The notes under the pieces were generated by a model. It saw only the letters and a program-made list of their open reading frames with translations, was not told where the DNA came from and did not search any database. The translations under genes were made by a program, and so were the position numbers. Of a stretch of DNA of 64,000 bases, positions 53,098-61,228 are shown one piece after another (within the stretch, counting starts at the first letter, position 1; every line of letters begins with the position of its first letter). The DNA is taken from positions 3,274,501 through 3,338,500 of the forward strand of contig NZ_CP059851.1 in assembly GCF_014117445.1 (NCBI RefSeq), written 5' to 3'. Source of the DNA: Sandaracinobacteroides saxicola. Lineage in GTDB: Bacteria > Pseudomonadota > Alphaproteobacteria > Sphingomonadales > Sphingomonadaceae.

Positions 53098-54260
53098 GCG
53101 AGATCGTCATCGTCGCGGCGCGCCGCACGCCGATGGGCGGGTTTCAGGGCGATTTCGCCGGCCTTGCCGCGTCCGACCTGGGCGCCGCCGCGCTGAAGGC
53201 CGCGGTGGACGACGCCGGCCTGGCGGCGGACGCGGTGGAGCAGGTGGTGATGGGCTGCGTGCTTCCCGCCGGGCAGGGCCAGGCGCCCGCGCGGCAGGCG
53301 GCGCGCAAGGCCGGGCTGTCGGACGCCACCGCCGCGGTCACGCTGAACAAGATGTGCGGCAGCGGCATGAAGGCGGTGATGGACGCGCACGACCTGCTGC
53401 GCGCCGGCAGCGCCGACATTATCGCCGCCGGCGGCATGGAGAGCATGTCGAACGCCCCCTATCTGCTGCCGAAGGCCCGCGCGGGCTATCGCATGGGCCA
53501 TGGCCGCGTCATCGACCACATGTTCATGGATGGCCTGGAGGACGCCTATGAGAGCGGTCGGCTGATGGGCAGCTTCGCCGAGGATTGCGCCCGCCACTAT
53601 CAGTTCACCCGCGCCGCGCAGGATGATTTCGCGCTCGCCAGCCTGTCCCGCGCCAGTTCCGCGATCCAGCAGGGCGCCTTCGCCGCCGAGGTGGTGCCGG
53701 TGACCGCCGGCAAGGTGCAGGTGAGCATCGACGAGCAGCCGGGGAAGGCGCGGCCCGACAAGATCCCGACGCTGAAACCCGCCTTCGCCGCCGACGGCAC
53801 CGTCACCGCCGCCAACGCCAGCAGCATCAGCGATGGCGCCGCCGCCCTGGTGCTGATGCGCGCCGACACCGCCCGCGAACACGGCCTGACGCCGCTCGCC
53901 ACCATCCTCGGCCATGCCACCCACGCGCAGGAACCGGCGTGGTTTTCAACGGCACCGGTGCCGGCGATGCGGAAACTGCTGGCAAAGACCGGCCTGGACG
54001 TGGCCGCCATCGACCTGTGGGAGGTGAACGAGGCCTTCGCCGTCGTCACCATGGCCGCCATGCACGACCTCGGGCTGGACCATGCCAAGGTCAACATCAA
54101 CGGCGGCGCCTGCGCGCTCGGCCACCCCATCGGTGCCAGCGGCGCGCGCATCCTCGTCACGCTGCTCCACGCGCTCCGCGCGCGCGGCGGCGGCACCGGT
54201 GTCGCCAGCCTGTGCATCGGCGGCGGCGAGGCAACCGCCATGGCGATCCGCGTGCCCTGA
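53094..54260 (+). CDS. Acetyl-CoA C-acetyltransferase (thiolase)
   Basis: A 388-residue thiolase. The nucleophile Cys is in LNKMCGSGMKAV; the second domain has VNEAFAVV, the His in GGACALGHPIGASGARI and the general-base Cys in SLCIGGGEA. It condenses or cleaves acetoacetyl-CoA or longer ketoacyl-CoA. Coupling to the substrate-binding lipoprotein gene is unexpected for function. The following membrane-protein gene starts one base after its stop. Confidence 0.92.
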   Translation: MSEIVIVAARRTPMGGFQGDFAGLAASDLGAAALKAAVDDAGLAADAVEQVVMGCVLPAGQGQAPARQAARKAGLSDATAAVTLNKMCGSGMKAVMDAHDLLRAGSADIIAAGGMESMSNAPYLLPKARAGYRMGHGRVIDHMFMDGLEDAYESGRLMGSFAEDCARHYQFTRAAQDDFALASLSRASSAIQQGAFAAEVVPVTAGKVQVSIDEQPGKARPDKIPTLKPAFAADGTVTAANASSISDGAAALVLMRADTAREHGLTPLATILGHATHAQEPAWFSTAPVPAMRKLLAKTGLDVAAIDLWEVNEAFAVVTMAAMHDLGLDHAKVNINGGACALGHPIGASGARILVTLLHALRARGGGTGVASLCIGGGEATAMAIRVP

Positions 54261-54261
54261 C

Positions 54262-54816
54262 ATGGCGCGTCCGCAACCGTCGATGCCGCTCGATGCCGCC
54301 CAGCGCGAGCTGTCGCGGGCCTATGTCGGCGGCGCGCCGGGGGTGCTGATCTCCGGGCTGGTCTGGCTGGCCGCCGGCACCGTGTGGGCCACCAGGGGCG
54401 CGCCCGCGGGCTTCCTCACCCTGTTCGTCGGCGGCATGCTGATCATGCCGGGATCGGTCGCGCTTTCCCGCCTGCTGTTCCGCGCGCCGAAGATCGCGCC
54501 GGGCAACCCGCTCGAACGGCTGGGATTCGAATCGACGGTGATGCTGTTCGCCGGCCTGTTGATCGCCTATGCCCTGCTGCGCAGCGACCCCGCCATGGCC
54601 TTCGCCACCCTCGCGGTCGCCATCGGCGCGCGCTATTTCGTCTTCCGCACCCTGTACAACGAGCCGCTCTACTGGCTGCTCGGCGCGCTGCTTGCCGCCC
54701 TCGGCATGGCGGTGCTGCTGCGCTGGACGACCATGCCGGTCAATGTCGCCGTGGCGGTGGGCGCCGTCGAACTCCTGATGGCCCTCCTCCTGCTGCTGCG
54801 GCATCGGCGTCGCTGA
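54262..54816 (+). CDS. Conserved integral membrane protein
   Basis: A 184-residue protein with about six hydrophobic helices (GVLISGLVWLAAGTVWAT, GFLTLFVGGMLIMPGSVALSRLLF, STVMLFAGLLIAYALL, AMAFATLAVAIGARYFVF, LYWLLGALLAALGMAVLL, VAVAVGAVELLMALLLLL). The start MARPQPSMPLDAAQRELSRAYVGGAPG is soluble. It resembles proteins listed as DUF7010, which I cannot verify. No function can be given. It is probably transcribed with the thiolase gene. Confidence 0.75.
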   Translation: MARPQPSMPLDAAQRELSRAYVGGAPGVLISGLVWLAAGTVWATRGAPAGFLTLFVGGMLIMPGSVALSRLLFRAPKIAPGNPLERLGFESTVMLFAGLLIAYALLRSDPAMAFATLAVAIGARYFVFRTLYNEPLYWLLGALLAALGMAVLLRWTTMPVNVAVAVGAVELLMALLLLLRHRRR

Positions 54817-54826
54817 CAGCGCGAAC

Positions 54827-54855
54827 TTGCCAATCCGCCCGTCCTGCCCTATCGC
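54827..54855 (+). promoter_or_regulatory. Likely promoter of tRNA-Pro
   Basis: TTGCCA (54827-54832), 17 bases, TATCGC (54850-54855), ten bases before the tRNA 5' end, with a G+C-rich discriminator (GCGCGG) as in stringently controlled stable-RNA promoters. Confidence 0.6.
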
Positions 54856-54864
54856 GCGCGGTGT

Positions 54865-54941
54865 CGGAGCGTGGCGCAGCCTGGTAGCGCATTAGACTGG
54901 GGGTCTAAGGGTCGCAGGTTCGAATCCTGTCGCTCCGACCA
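54865..54941 (+). tRNA. tRNA-Pro (anticodon GGG)
   Basis: A complete 77-base cloverleaf: acceptor CGGAGCG/CGCTCCG, D-arm GCGC/GCGC, anticodon stem TTAGA/TCTAA with loop CTGGGGG (anticodon GGG, reading CCC and CCT), T-arm GCAGG TTCGAAT CCTGT and encoded CCA end. The first base C1 is typical of bacterial tRNA-Pro. Confidence 0.97.
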
Positions 54942-55075
54942 TGTTTCAAGGCCGGGCTGCGCCCGGAGAAGGCGGCGCACTCGCGCCGGCGCCCGGTCGG
55001 GCTTGCGGCCTTCGGCCGAGGCGGCGCTGCCACAATGGGGTCGCGCGGTTTGCCATTTCCCCCTACACCCGCTCC

Positions 55076-55660
55076 ATGTCCGTGCTGGATGTCACCACCC
55101 TCGCCTGCGTGCGCAGCGGCCGGCTGCTGTTCGAAAACCTGTCCTTCACCGTGCCCAGGGGTGGCGCGCTGATCGTCACCGGGCCGAACGGCGCGGGCAA
55201 GTCCAGCCTGCTGCGCCTGCTCGCCGGCCTGCTGGAGCCCGCCGCCGGCACCATCCACCGCCCCGACCGCCTTGCCTATCTGGGCCATGACAGCGCGCTG
55301 AAGCCCGATCGCACGCTCGCCGGCGAACTCGCCTTCTGGGCCGCGCTGGACGGCGCCGACACCGCCACGCGCAACAGCGCCGCAAGCGCGATGGCGCTCG
55401 ACGGCCTGCTCGACCTGCCCGTCCGCCTGCTGTCCGCCGGCCAGAAGCGCCGCGCCGCGCTGGCCCGCACGCTCGCCGCCGGCGCCACGCTCTGGCTGCT
55501 CGACGAGCCCACCGTCGGCCTTGATGCCGCCGCCTGCGAACGGCTGGCGACCGCCATCGCCGGGCACCGCGAACGCGGCGGCGCGGTGGTGGCCGCCACC
55601 CATGTCGATCTCGGCCTGGCGCACGCCGCCACGCTGCCGCTGGGTGTCGGCCATGGCTGA
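55076..55660 (+). CDS. ccmA: Heme exporter ATP-binding protein CcmA-like
   Basis: A 194-residue ABC ATPase: Walker [15 protein letters not shown], signature [14 protein letters not shown] (the SxGQ form typical of CcmA), Walker [13 protein letters not shown], switch His in [42 protein letters not shown] is close to CcmA of cytochrome c maturation. CcmA normally acts with CcmB and CcmC, whose genes usually follow. Here the next gene, overlapping by eight bases, encodes a ferric-reductase-like membrane protein instead, so the partner is unclear. ATG 55076 is the start. Confidence 0.85.
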   Translation: MSVLDVTTLACVRSGRLLFENLSFTVPRGGALIVTGPNGAGKSSLLRLLAGLLEPAAGTIHRPDRLAYLGHDSALKPDRTLAGELAFWAALDGADTATRNSAASAMALDGLLDLPVRLLSAGQKRRAALARTLAAGATLWLLDEPTVGLDAAACERLATAIAGHRERGGAVVAATHVDLGLAHAATLPLGVGHG

Positions 55661-56222
55661 CCGCCGCCTGCCCTGGCTGCTGTCGCTGCTGCTGATCGCC
55701 ACGGCGCTGCTCGCGGCCACCCTGCTGCCCGGCGACGACCGCGTGCTCGCCGCGCGCTACACCGCCCGCGCCTCGTTCGCGATGTTCATGCCGCTGTTCC
55801 TGGCGACCCCGCTCGCGCGGCTGGGGTGGACGCGCGCGCTGGCGGCGCACCGCCGCGATTGGGGCCTTGCCTTTGCGCTCGCGCACTTCGTCCACCTCGC
55901 CGCGCTCATCAACCAGCAGATCGCCGCCGGCGTGCCCCCCGCCGTCATCACGATCACAGTGGGCGGCGGCGGCTATGTGATCCTGGCGGCGATGGCGCTC
56001 ACCTCGAACGCCGCCGCGATGCGGGCGCTGGGGCGGCGCTGGAAATGGCTGCACCGCACCGGGCTGTGGTGGCTGTGGTTTGTCTTCTTCGTCACCTACG
56101 CCGGCCGGATCGCCGAACCGCCGGCGATGATCGTCGGCATCATCGGCACCGGCCTGGCAGGCGGCGCCGCCCTGCTGCGGCTCGGCCTGTGGTGGCGCGC
56201 CCGCAGGCGACAGCCGGCATGA
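55653..56222 (+). CDS. Ferric-reductase-like transmembrane protein
   Basis: A 189-residue protein with about six helices. Histidines and the spacing in HRRDWGLAFALAHFVHLAALI and the conserved SNAAAMRALGRRWKWLHRTGLWWLWFVFFV closely follow the pattern of the MsrQ/ferric-reductase-like b-heme membrane family (RR.LG...ALLH...; TS....LG..WK.LHR..Y). It may carry one or two hemes b in the inner membrane. Overlap with ccmA (8 bases) suggests joint expression. It is not CcmB, which is larger and lacks these histidines. Confidence 0.7.
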   Translation: MADRRLPWLLSLLLIATALLAATLLPGDDRVLAARYTARASFAMFMPLFLATPLARLGWTRALAAHRRDWGLAFALAHFVHLAALINQQIAAGVPPAVITITVGGGGYVILAAMALTSNAAAMRALGRRWKWLHRTGLWWLWFVFFVTYAGRIAEPPAMIVGIIGTGLAGGAALLRLGLWWRARRRQPA

Positions 56223-56257
56223 GCGGCCCATTGCAAGCCTGCGTTTCCCCCTTGCAG

Positions 56258-56272
56258 TTGACCCAGCGTCAC
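56258..56272 (+). promoter_or_regulatory. Dyad upstream of the MerR-type gene
   Basis: TGAC-CCAGC-GTCA (56259-56271) inside TTGACCCAGCGTCAC, 18 bases before the ATG 56290. MerR proteins bind such dyads between spaced -35 and -10 boxes; TTGACC could be the -35. Probable autoregulatory operator. Confidence 0.5.
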
Positions 56273-56289
56273 CTGCTACGACTCGGGGC

Positions 56290-57054
56290 ATGGCCGCGCT
56301 CACCCTCACCGATCTGTCCCGCCGTACCGGCGTTTCCCCACGCGCGCTGCGCTTTTACGAGGCGCGCGGGCTGCTGGCGCCGCTGCGGCTGAACAATGGC
56401 CGGCGGCTCTATGCCCAGGCCGACGCCGCCCGCCTGCTGCAGATCCTGGCGCTGAAGCGCGCCGGCTTCAGCCTGGACCGCATCGCCGCGCTGCTGCGGC
56501 AGACACCGGACAATCTGGCAGGGGTGATCGGCGCGCAGCGCGATCAACTGCGCCAGGAACGGGATCAGCTCGACCAGGCGCTGGCGGCCCTCACCGCGGC
56601 GCTCGGCGAGCTGAACCGCGGCACCGCGCTGTCGCTCGACACGCTCTGCCGCCTCATCCGCGAAGGAGACAGACGCATGACACAGGCTGCCTGGCAATCG
56701 GTCTATGACCGTTACTATACCCCCGAACAGCAGGCCGAATGGCGCGCCGCGAAACAGGCGATGGCCGACGGTCTCGACCTCGACGCCTACAACGCGAAAT
56801 GGAAGGAATTGACCGACCGGATCGAGGCCGCGCTGCCGCTCGACGCGGGGTCGGCGCAATCGGCCGCCTTTCTCGCGGAATGGCGCGTGTTGCAGCAACC
56901 CATGAACGACACGCTGGGGCCGCTGATCCAGCGCGACCCCATCCGCCTGTTCGACCGCATGGCGGAATGGCAGGACATGGTCAGCCCGCCGTTCAGCGCC
57001 GCCGTCTGGGCCTGGGCCAAGGCCGCCAGCGCGGCGCAACCGGTCAGCGGCTGA
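56290..57054 (+). CDS. MerR family regulator with TipAS-like antibiotic-recognition domain
   Basis: A 254-residue regulator. Winged helix: LTLTDLSRRTGVSPRALRFYEARGLLAPLRLNNGRRLYAQADAARLLQILALKRAGFSLDRIAALL; then a coiled coil (QRDQLRQERDQLDQALAALTAALGEL); and a C-terminal helical domain with YTPEQQAEWRAAKQAMADG resembling TipAS, which traps peptide antibiotics. Acts as a one-component sensor. Nearby genes show no obvious target beyond its own promoter. Confidence 0.85.
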   Translation: MAALTLTDLSRRTGVSPRALRFYEARGLLAPLRLNNGRRLYAQADAARLLQILALKRAGFSLDRIAALLRQTPDNLAGVIGAQRDQLRQERDQLDQALAALTAALGELNRGTALSLDTLCRLIREGDRRMTQAAWQSVYDRYYTPEQQAEWRAAKQAMADGLDLDAYNAKWKELTDRIEAALPLDAGSAQSAAFLAEWRVLQQPMNDTLGPLIQRDPIRLFDRMAEWQDMVSPPFSAAVWAWAKAASAAQPVSG

Positions 57055-57075
57055 CGCGACCGCGGCGCGCGCGCC

Positions 57076-57507
57076 TTATGCCGCGCGTCCCTCCACGACC
57101 ATCGTGCCCGGATGATGCCGGTCCAGATGCGCACGCAGCAGCCGCATGTTCTTCGATGTCGAGCGGAACATCAGGTCGAAAATGTCGCCGGCGATCGGGA
57201 TCATGCCGATGGCCGTGTCCACGCCCAGGTTCATCATCATCCGCGCGCGGGTCCAGCGGCTGATGCCCAGATTGCCCGCTTCCCACACCAGATAGCTGCC
57301 GATCAGGCCGGACAGCAGGTCGCCCACCACCGGCACCAGGCCGATGACCGCGTCCAGCCCGATCCGCCGGCTGGTGCCGGGCAGCTGGATCGCGCCTTCC
57401 ATCACCCGTTCCAGCAGTTCCAGCCGCGCGCGGATTGCCGCCGGGTCACGCGGCAGGTTGGCGGCGGCGGCGAAATCCTCGAAGCGGGCATAGCGGCTGG
57501 CAGTCAC
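57076..57507 (-). CDS. DUF4112 family protein
   Basis: A 143-residue protein with the DUF4112 pattern LLERVMEGAIQLPGTSRRIGLDAVIGLVPVVGDLLSGLIGSYLVWEA, then WTRARMMMNLGVDTAIGMIPIAGDIFDLMFRSTSKNMRLLRAHL. Two glycine/proline-rich hydrophobic hairpins (VPVVGD, IPIAGD) point to membrane insertion. Function unknown. It is the last of the minus-strand run purM-purN-DUF4112, 12 bases after purN. Confidence 0.92.
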   Translation of the reverse strand: MTASRYARFEDFAAAANLPRDPAAIRARLELLERVMEGAIQLPGTSRRIGLDAVIGLVPVVGDLLSGLIGSYLVWEAGNLGISRWTRARMMMNLGVDTAIGMIPIAGDIFDLMFRSTSKNMRLLRAHLDRHHPGTMVVEGRAA

Positions 57508-57519
57508 GGGGCGATCCTT

Positions 57520-58125
57520 TCAGGATTGCAACATGGCCTCGCCGCCTTCTCTTTCAAGTCCCCGCGCCACCGCGGCCACCGCCGCCGGATAGAGGTCATG
57601 TTCGGCGCCCAGCACCCGGGCCGCCAGCGTCTCCGGCGTGTCGCCGGGCAGGATCGGCACCCGCGCCTGCGCGATCACCGCACCGCCGTCCAGCTCGGCG
57701 GTCACATGGTGCACGCTGCACCCGGCCTCGCGATCGCCCGCGGCAATCGCCCGGGCGTGCGTGTCCAGCCCCTTGTAGGCCGGCAGCAGCGAGGGGTGGA
57801 TGTTCAGCAGCCGCCCCTGCCAGCGCGCGATGAACCAGGGCGTCAGGATGCGCATGAACCCCGCCAGCGCCACCAGCTCGACATGGGCGGCGCGCAACGC
57901 CGCGTCCAGCTCCACCTCGAACGCCGCGCGGTCCTTGCGCCGGGGCACCAGCAGCGCCGGCACGCCCGCGTCGCGCGCCGTCGCCAGCCCGGCCGCTTCC
58001 GCCAGGTCGCTGACCACCAGCACCAGCGCATAGGGGCAGTCCGCCGCGCGCGACGCCGCCAGCAGCGCCGCCATGTTGCTGCCCCGGCCGCTGATGATCG
58101 CGGCCAGCCGCACCCTATCCGTCAT
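57520..58125 (-). CDS. purN: Phosphoribosylglycinamide formyltransferase
   Basis: A 201-residue PurN, transferring formyl from 10-formyl-THF to GAR in purine synthesis. Motifs: [13 protein letters not shown] (phosphate loop), [20 protein letters not shown] (catalytic Asn and His) and [15 protein letters not shown] (catalytic Asp). ATG 58125 lies 11 bases inside purM. The preceding in-frame stretch lacks similarity. Confidence 0.96.
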   Translation of the reverse strand: MTDRVRLAAIISGRGSNMAALLAASRAADCPYALVLVVSDLAEAAGLATARDAGVPALLVPRRKDRAAFEVELDAALRAAHVELVALAGFMRILTPWFIARWQGRLLNIHPSLLPAYKGLDTHARAIAAGDREAGCSVHHVTAELDGGAVIAQARVPILPGDTPETLAARVLGAEHDLYPAAVAAVARGLEREGGEAMLQS

Positions 58126-59215
58126 GCTCGGCCGTCCAATCGGCGCGAGCTGACCAGGTTTCGGTGCTGCCGCGCACCGTGCAGCCCTTCGCACCCGCCA
58201 CGATGGCGCCGATGCGGTGCACCGTCTCGCCCGCGGCCGTCAGCGTCGCCGCCACCGCCTCGGCCTGGTCGGCGGCCACCACCAGCACCATGCCGATGCC
58301 GCAGTTGAACGTCCGCGCCAGTTCGGCGGGTTCGATCCGGCCCAGCGCCTGCAACCAGGCGAACAATCGCGGCAGCGGCCAGCCGTCCGCGTCCACCACC
58401 GCCCGCGCGCCGTCCGGCAGCACGCGCGGGATATTCTCCAGCAGCCCGCCACCGGTGATGTGCGCGCAGGCCTTTACACGACCCGCGCGGATTTCCGGCA
58501 GCAGCGAGCGGACATAGATGCGCGTCGGCACCATCAGATGATCGATCAGCAGCGCGTCCGCGTCGAACATCGCCGGCCGGTCGAGCGCCGCGCCGCTCTC
58601 CGCCACCAGCTTGCGGATCAGCGAATAGCCGTTGCTGTGCGCGCCGGAGGATGCCAGCCCCAGCAGCACGTCGCCGGGAACCACGTCCGCCCCCGTCAGC
58701 TGCCCGCCGCGCTCCACCGCGCCCACCGCGAAGCCGGCAAGGTCATAGTCGCCGGCCGCGTACATGCCCGGCATCTCCGCCGTCTCGCCGCCCACCAGCG
58801 CGCAGCCGGCGATGCGGCAGCCCTCCGCGATGCCGGCCACCACCCGCGCCGCCACGCCTTCGTCCAGCTTTCCGGTGGCGAAATAGTCAAGGAAGAACAG
58901 CGGCTCCGCCCCCTGCACGATCAGGTCGTTGACGCACATCGCCACCAGGTCCTGGCCGACGCTGTCATGCCGCCCGCTGTCGATCGCCAGCTTCAGCTTG
59001 GTGCCCACGCCGTCGGTCGCCGCCACCAGCAGCGGATCGTGATAGCCCGCCGCCTTCGGGTCGAAGAAGGCGCCGAAGCCGCCGATCTCGGCATCGGCGC
59101 CGGGCCGGCGCGTGGCGCGCACCAGCGGCGCGATGGCGCGCACCAGGGCGTTGCCGGCGGCGATGGAAACGCCGGCATCGGCGTAGGTGGCGGGCTTGCG
59201 GTCGGCGCTCATCAT
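58115..59215 (-). CDS. purM: Phosphoribosylformylglycinamidine cyclo-ligase
   Basis: A 366-residue PurM (AIR synthetase). [94 protein letters not shown] and [16 protein letters not shown] are intact. Either of two consecutive ATGs may start it. It is divergent from the DUF2066-like gene, 57 bases apart, and is followed by purN. Confidence 0.97.
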   Translation of the reverse strand: MMSADRKPATYADAGVSIAAGNALVRAIAPLVRATRRPGADAEIGGFGAFFDPKAAGYHDPLLVAATDGVGTKLKLAIDSGRHDSVGQDLVAMCVNDLIVQGAEPLFFLDYFATGKLDEGVAARVVAGIAEGCRIAGCALVGGETAEMPGMYAAGDYDLAGFAVGAVERGGQLTGADVVPGDVLLGLASSGAHSNGYSLIRKLVAESGAALDRPAMFDADALLIDHLMVPTRIYVRSLLPEIRAGRVKACAHITGGGLLENIPRVLPDGARAVVDADGWPLPRLFAWLQALGRIEPAELARTFNCGIGMVLVVAADQAEAVAATLTAAGETVHRIGAIVAGAKGCTVRGSTETWSARADWTAEHDG

Positions 59216-59272
59216 CGCCCTTTAACCAGAAGCGGCTTGGAATAACACCGCCCATGCGCCAGAATATGCGGC

Positions 59273-60577
59273 ATGCGCCTGCTCCTGTGGCTGTTCCTGC
59301 TCCTCGCCGCCCCGACGCTCGCGCAGGCCCCCAAGCCCGGCAGCGCCGGCAGCGGCCTCATCATCAGCGGCATCAAGGTCGATGTCGCCGGCAAGGGCGC
59401 GGCGGACGCGCGATTGAACGGCTGGCGCGATGCCCAGCGCCAGGCCTGGCCGCAGCTGTGGGCGCGGCTGACCGGGGAGATGGCCGGCGCCGCGCCGCGC
59501 CTGACGGACGACGCGCTGGACGGCATCGTCAGCGCCATCGAGGTCGAGCAGGAACAGGTCAGCGCCAAACGCTACATCGCCAGCCTGGCGGTGGTGTTCG
59601 ACCGTGTCCGCGCCGCCCGCTATCTCGGCAGCGCAGGCAGCGTCATCCGCTCGCCGCCCTTCCTGCTGCTGCCGGTGCTGCAGGACGCCGGCGTGCGCAT
59701 GGCCTATGAGCCCACCTCGCCCTGGCTCGCCGCCTGGGGGCGGCTGCGGGCCGGCGAATCGACGGTCGACTATGTCCGCATCAGCCCGACACCGGGCGAC
59801 GTCATCCTGCTGTCCGCCTGGCAGGCGCTGCGCCGCGACGCCGCCGGCTGGCGCGACCTGGTGGACCGTTACCAAGTGGCGGACGTGCTGATCCCCGAAC
59901 TGATCCTGGAACGCAGCTTTCCCGGCGGCCCGGTCAGCGCGCTGCTGATCGCGCGCGGCGGCACCGAAGGCGCGGACTATGGCCGGCTGCGGCTGGTGAA
60001 TCGCGGCGGCGACGTCGACAACCTCCTCGCCACCGCGGTGCGGGAGGCCGACCGGCTCTACACCGCCGCCATCCGCAGCGGCGCGCTGAAGGCCGATCCC
60101 GGCCTGCTCGAAGAGGTCAAGATCGTCGAAAGCGCCGCCCCCAGCCTTGTCGTGCCGACCCTCTCCGCGGTCGAGATGCGCGTCGCCACGCCCGACGAAG
60201 CCGCCTGGCAGCGCTGGGCGGCGCAGCTGCGCGCGGTACCGGGTGTAACCGCGGTGCGCATGCTCGCGTTCGTCGCGGGCGGGGAATCCGCGATCGCGCT
60301 CGACGCCCCCGCCGGCATCGAGGCGCTGCGCTACGCCCTCGACCAGCGCGGCCTGACGCTGGCGGAGGATCTGCAGGGCGTGCTGCTGCGCCCGCGCCGT
60401 CCCACCGACCCGCGCGTCGAGCCGCCGGCGGCGCCTGAAACCACGCCGCCCGCGCCGCCTGCGGTCACGCCCGCCGCCCCGGCCGCCACCGCGCCACCGC
60501 CGGGCAAACCGCCGGCGCCGGCGGCCAAACCCGCCGCCCCGCCCAAGCCGCTGCTGCCACCGGGCACCGGCGCATGA
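59273..60577 (+). CDS. DUF2066-like exported protein upstream of hdaA
   Basis: A 434-residue protein with signal peptide (LLLWLFLLLAAPTLAQA). The order IKVDVAGKGAADARLNGWRDAQRQAWPQLWARLTG, then VVFDRVRAARYLG and FLLLPVLQDAGVRMAYEPTSPWLAAWGRL recalls DUF2066 proteins, which precede hda in proteobacteria. A late ferredoxin-like section (AVPGVTAVRMLAFVAGGESAIAL) and a Pro/Ala-rich tail follow. Role unknown. The stop overlaps hdaA (ATGA), so the pair is coupled. Confidence 0.75.
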   Translation: MRLLLWLFLLLAAPTLAQAPKPGSAGSGLIISGIKVDVAGKGAADARLNGWRDAQRQAWPQLWARLTGEMAGAAPRLTDDALDGIVSAIEVEQEQVSAKRYIASLAVVFDRVRAARYLGSAGSVIRSPPFLLLPVLQDAGVRMAYEPTSPWLAAWGRLRAGESTVDYVRISPTPGDVILLSAWQALRRDAAGWRDLVDRYQVADVLIPELILERSFPGGPVSALLIARGGTEGADYGRLRLVNRGGDVDNLLATAVREADRLYTAAIRSGALKADPGLLEEVKIVESAAPSLVVPTLSAVEMRVATPDEAAWQRWAAQLRAVPGVTAVRMLAFVAGGESAIALDAPAGIEALRYALDQRGLTLAEDLQGVLLRPRRPTDPRVEPPAAPETTPPAPPAVTPAAPAATAPPPGKPPAPAAKPAAPPKPLLPPGTGA

Positions 60578-61176
60578 GCGGCCAGATGGCGCTCCCGCTC
60601 GGCTGGCAGGCCGCGCGCACCCAGGCGACCTTCCTAGTCAGCCCGGCCAACGCCGATGCCGTGCGCTACCTCGACGCCTGGGCCACCTGGCCGCTGCCGG
60701 TGGCGCTGCTGGTCGGCCCGGCCGGCAGCGGCAAGAGCCACCTCGCCGCCATCTTCGCCCGCCGCGCCAACGCCCGCCTGTGGGACGATGCCGACCGCAG
60801 CGGCAGCGATGAAGCTCTGTTTCATGCCTGGAACGACGCCGTCGCCGACCGGCGCCCGCTGCTGCTCACCGCCCGCAGCGCGCCCGCCGACTGGCACCTC
60901 GCGCTGCCCGACCTCCGCTCCCGCCTCGCCGCCACGCCCCTGGTGCGCATCCACCCGCCGGATGACGCGCTGCTCGCCGGCCTGTTCGAAAAACTGTTCC
61001 GCGACCGCGGCATCGAGGTCCCGCCCGAGCTCACCCACTATGTCACCACCCGCATCGAGCGCAGTTTCGAGGCGGTCGCCCGCGCCGTCGCGGCGCTCGA
61101 TGCCGCCAGCCTCGCCGGCCAGCGCCCGCTCACCATCCCGCTCGCCCGCACCGTGCTGGTGGAAGCGGGCCTTTAG
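60574..61176 (+). CDS. hdaA: DnaA-related regulatory protein HdaA
   Basis: A 200-residue AAA+ protein. The N-terminal QMALPLGW is the clamp-binding peptide (QxxLPL), followed by Walker A GPAGSGKSHLAAI, WDDADRS (Walker-B-like) and an arginine-finger region DLRSRLAATPLVRI. HdaA binds the sliding clamp and promotes ATP hydrolysis by DnaA, stopping re-initiation. The form is short compared with DnaA, with no DNA-binding domain. Confidence 0.92.
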   Translation: MSGQMALPLGWQAARTQATFLVSPANADAVRYLDAWATWPLPVALLVGPAGSGKSHLAAIFARRANARLWDDADRSGSDEALFHAWNDAVADRRPLLLTARSAPADWHLALPDLRSRLAATPLVRIHPPDDALLAGLFEKLFRDRGIEVPPELTHYVTTRIERSFEAVARAVAALDAASLAGQRPLTIPLARTVLVEAGL

Positions 61177-61228
61177 GCACCGCGGGGAGTTCATCGATTT
61201 GTCATGCGACATCCGCTATGGCGGTGCG

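Noticed and set aside
54942-55075. tRNA-Pro as an integration site for a mobile element
   Set aside because: No integrase gene, no second copy of the tRNA 3' end, and housekeeping-like genes with normal base composition follow.
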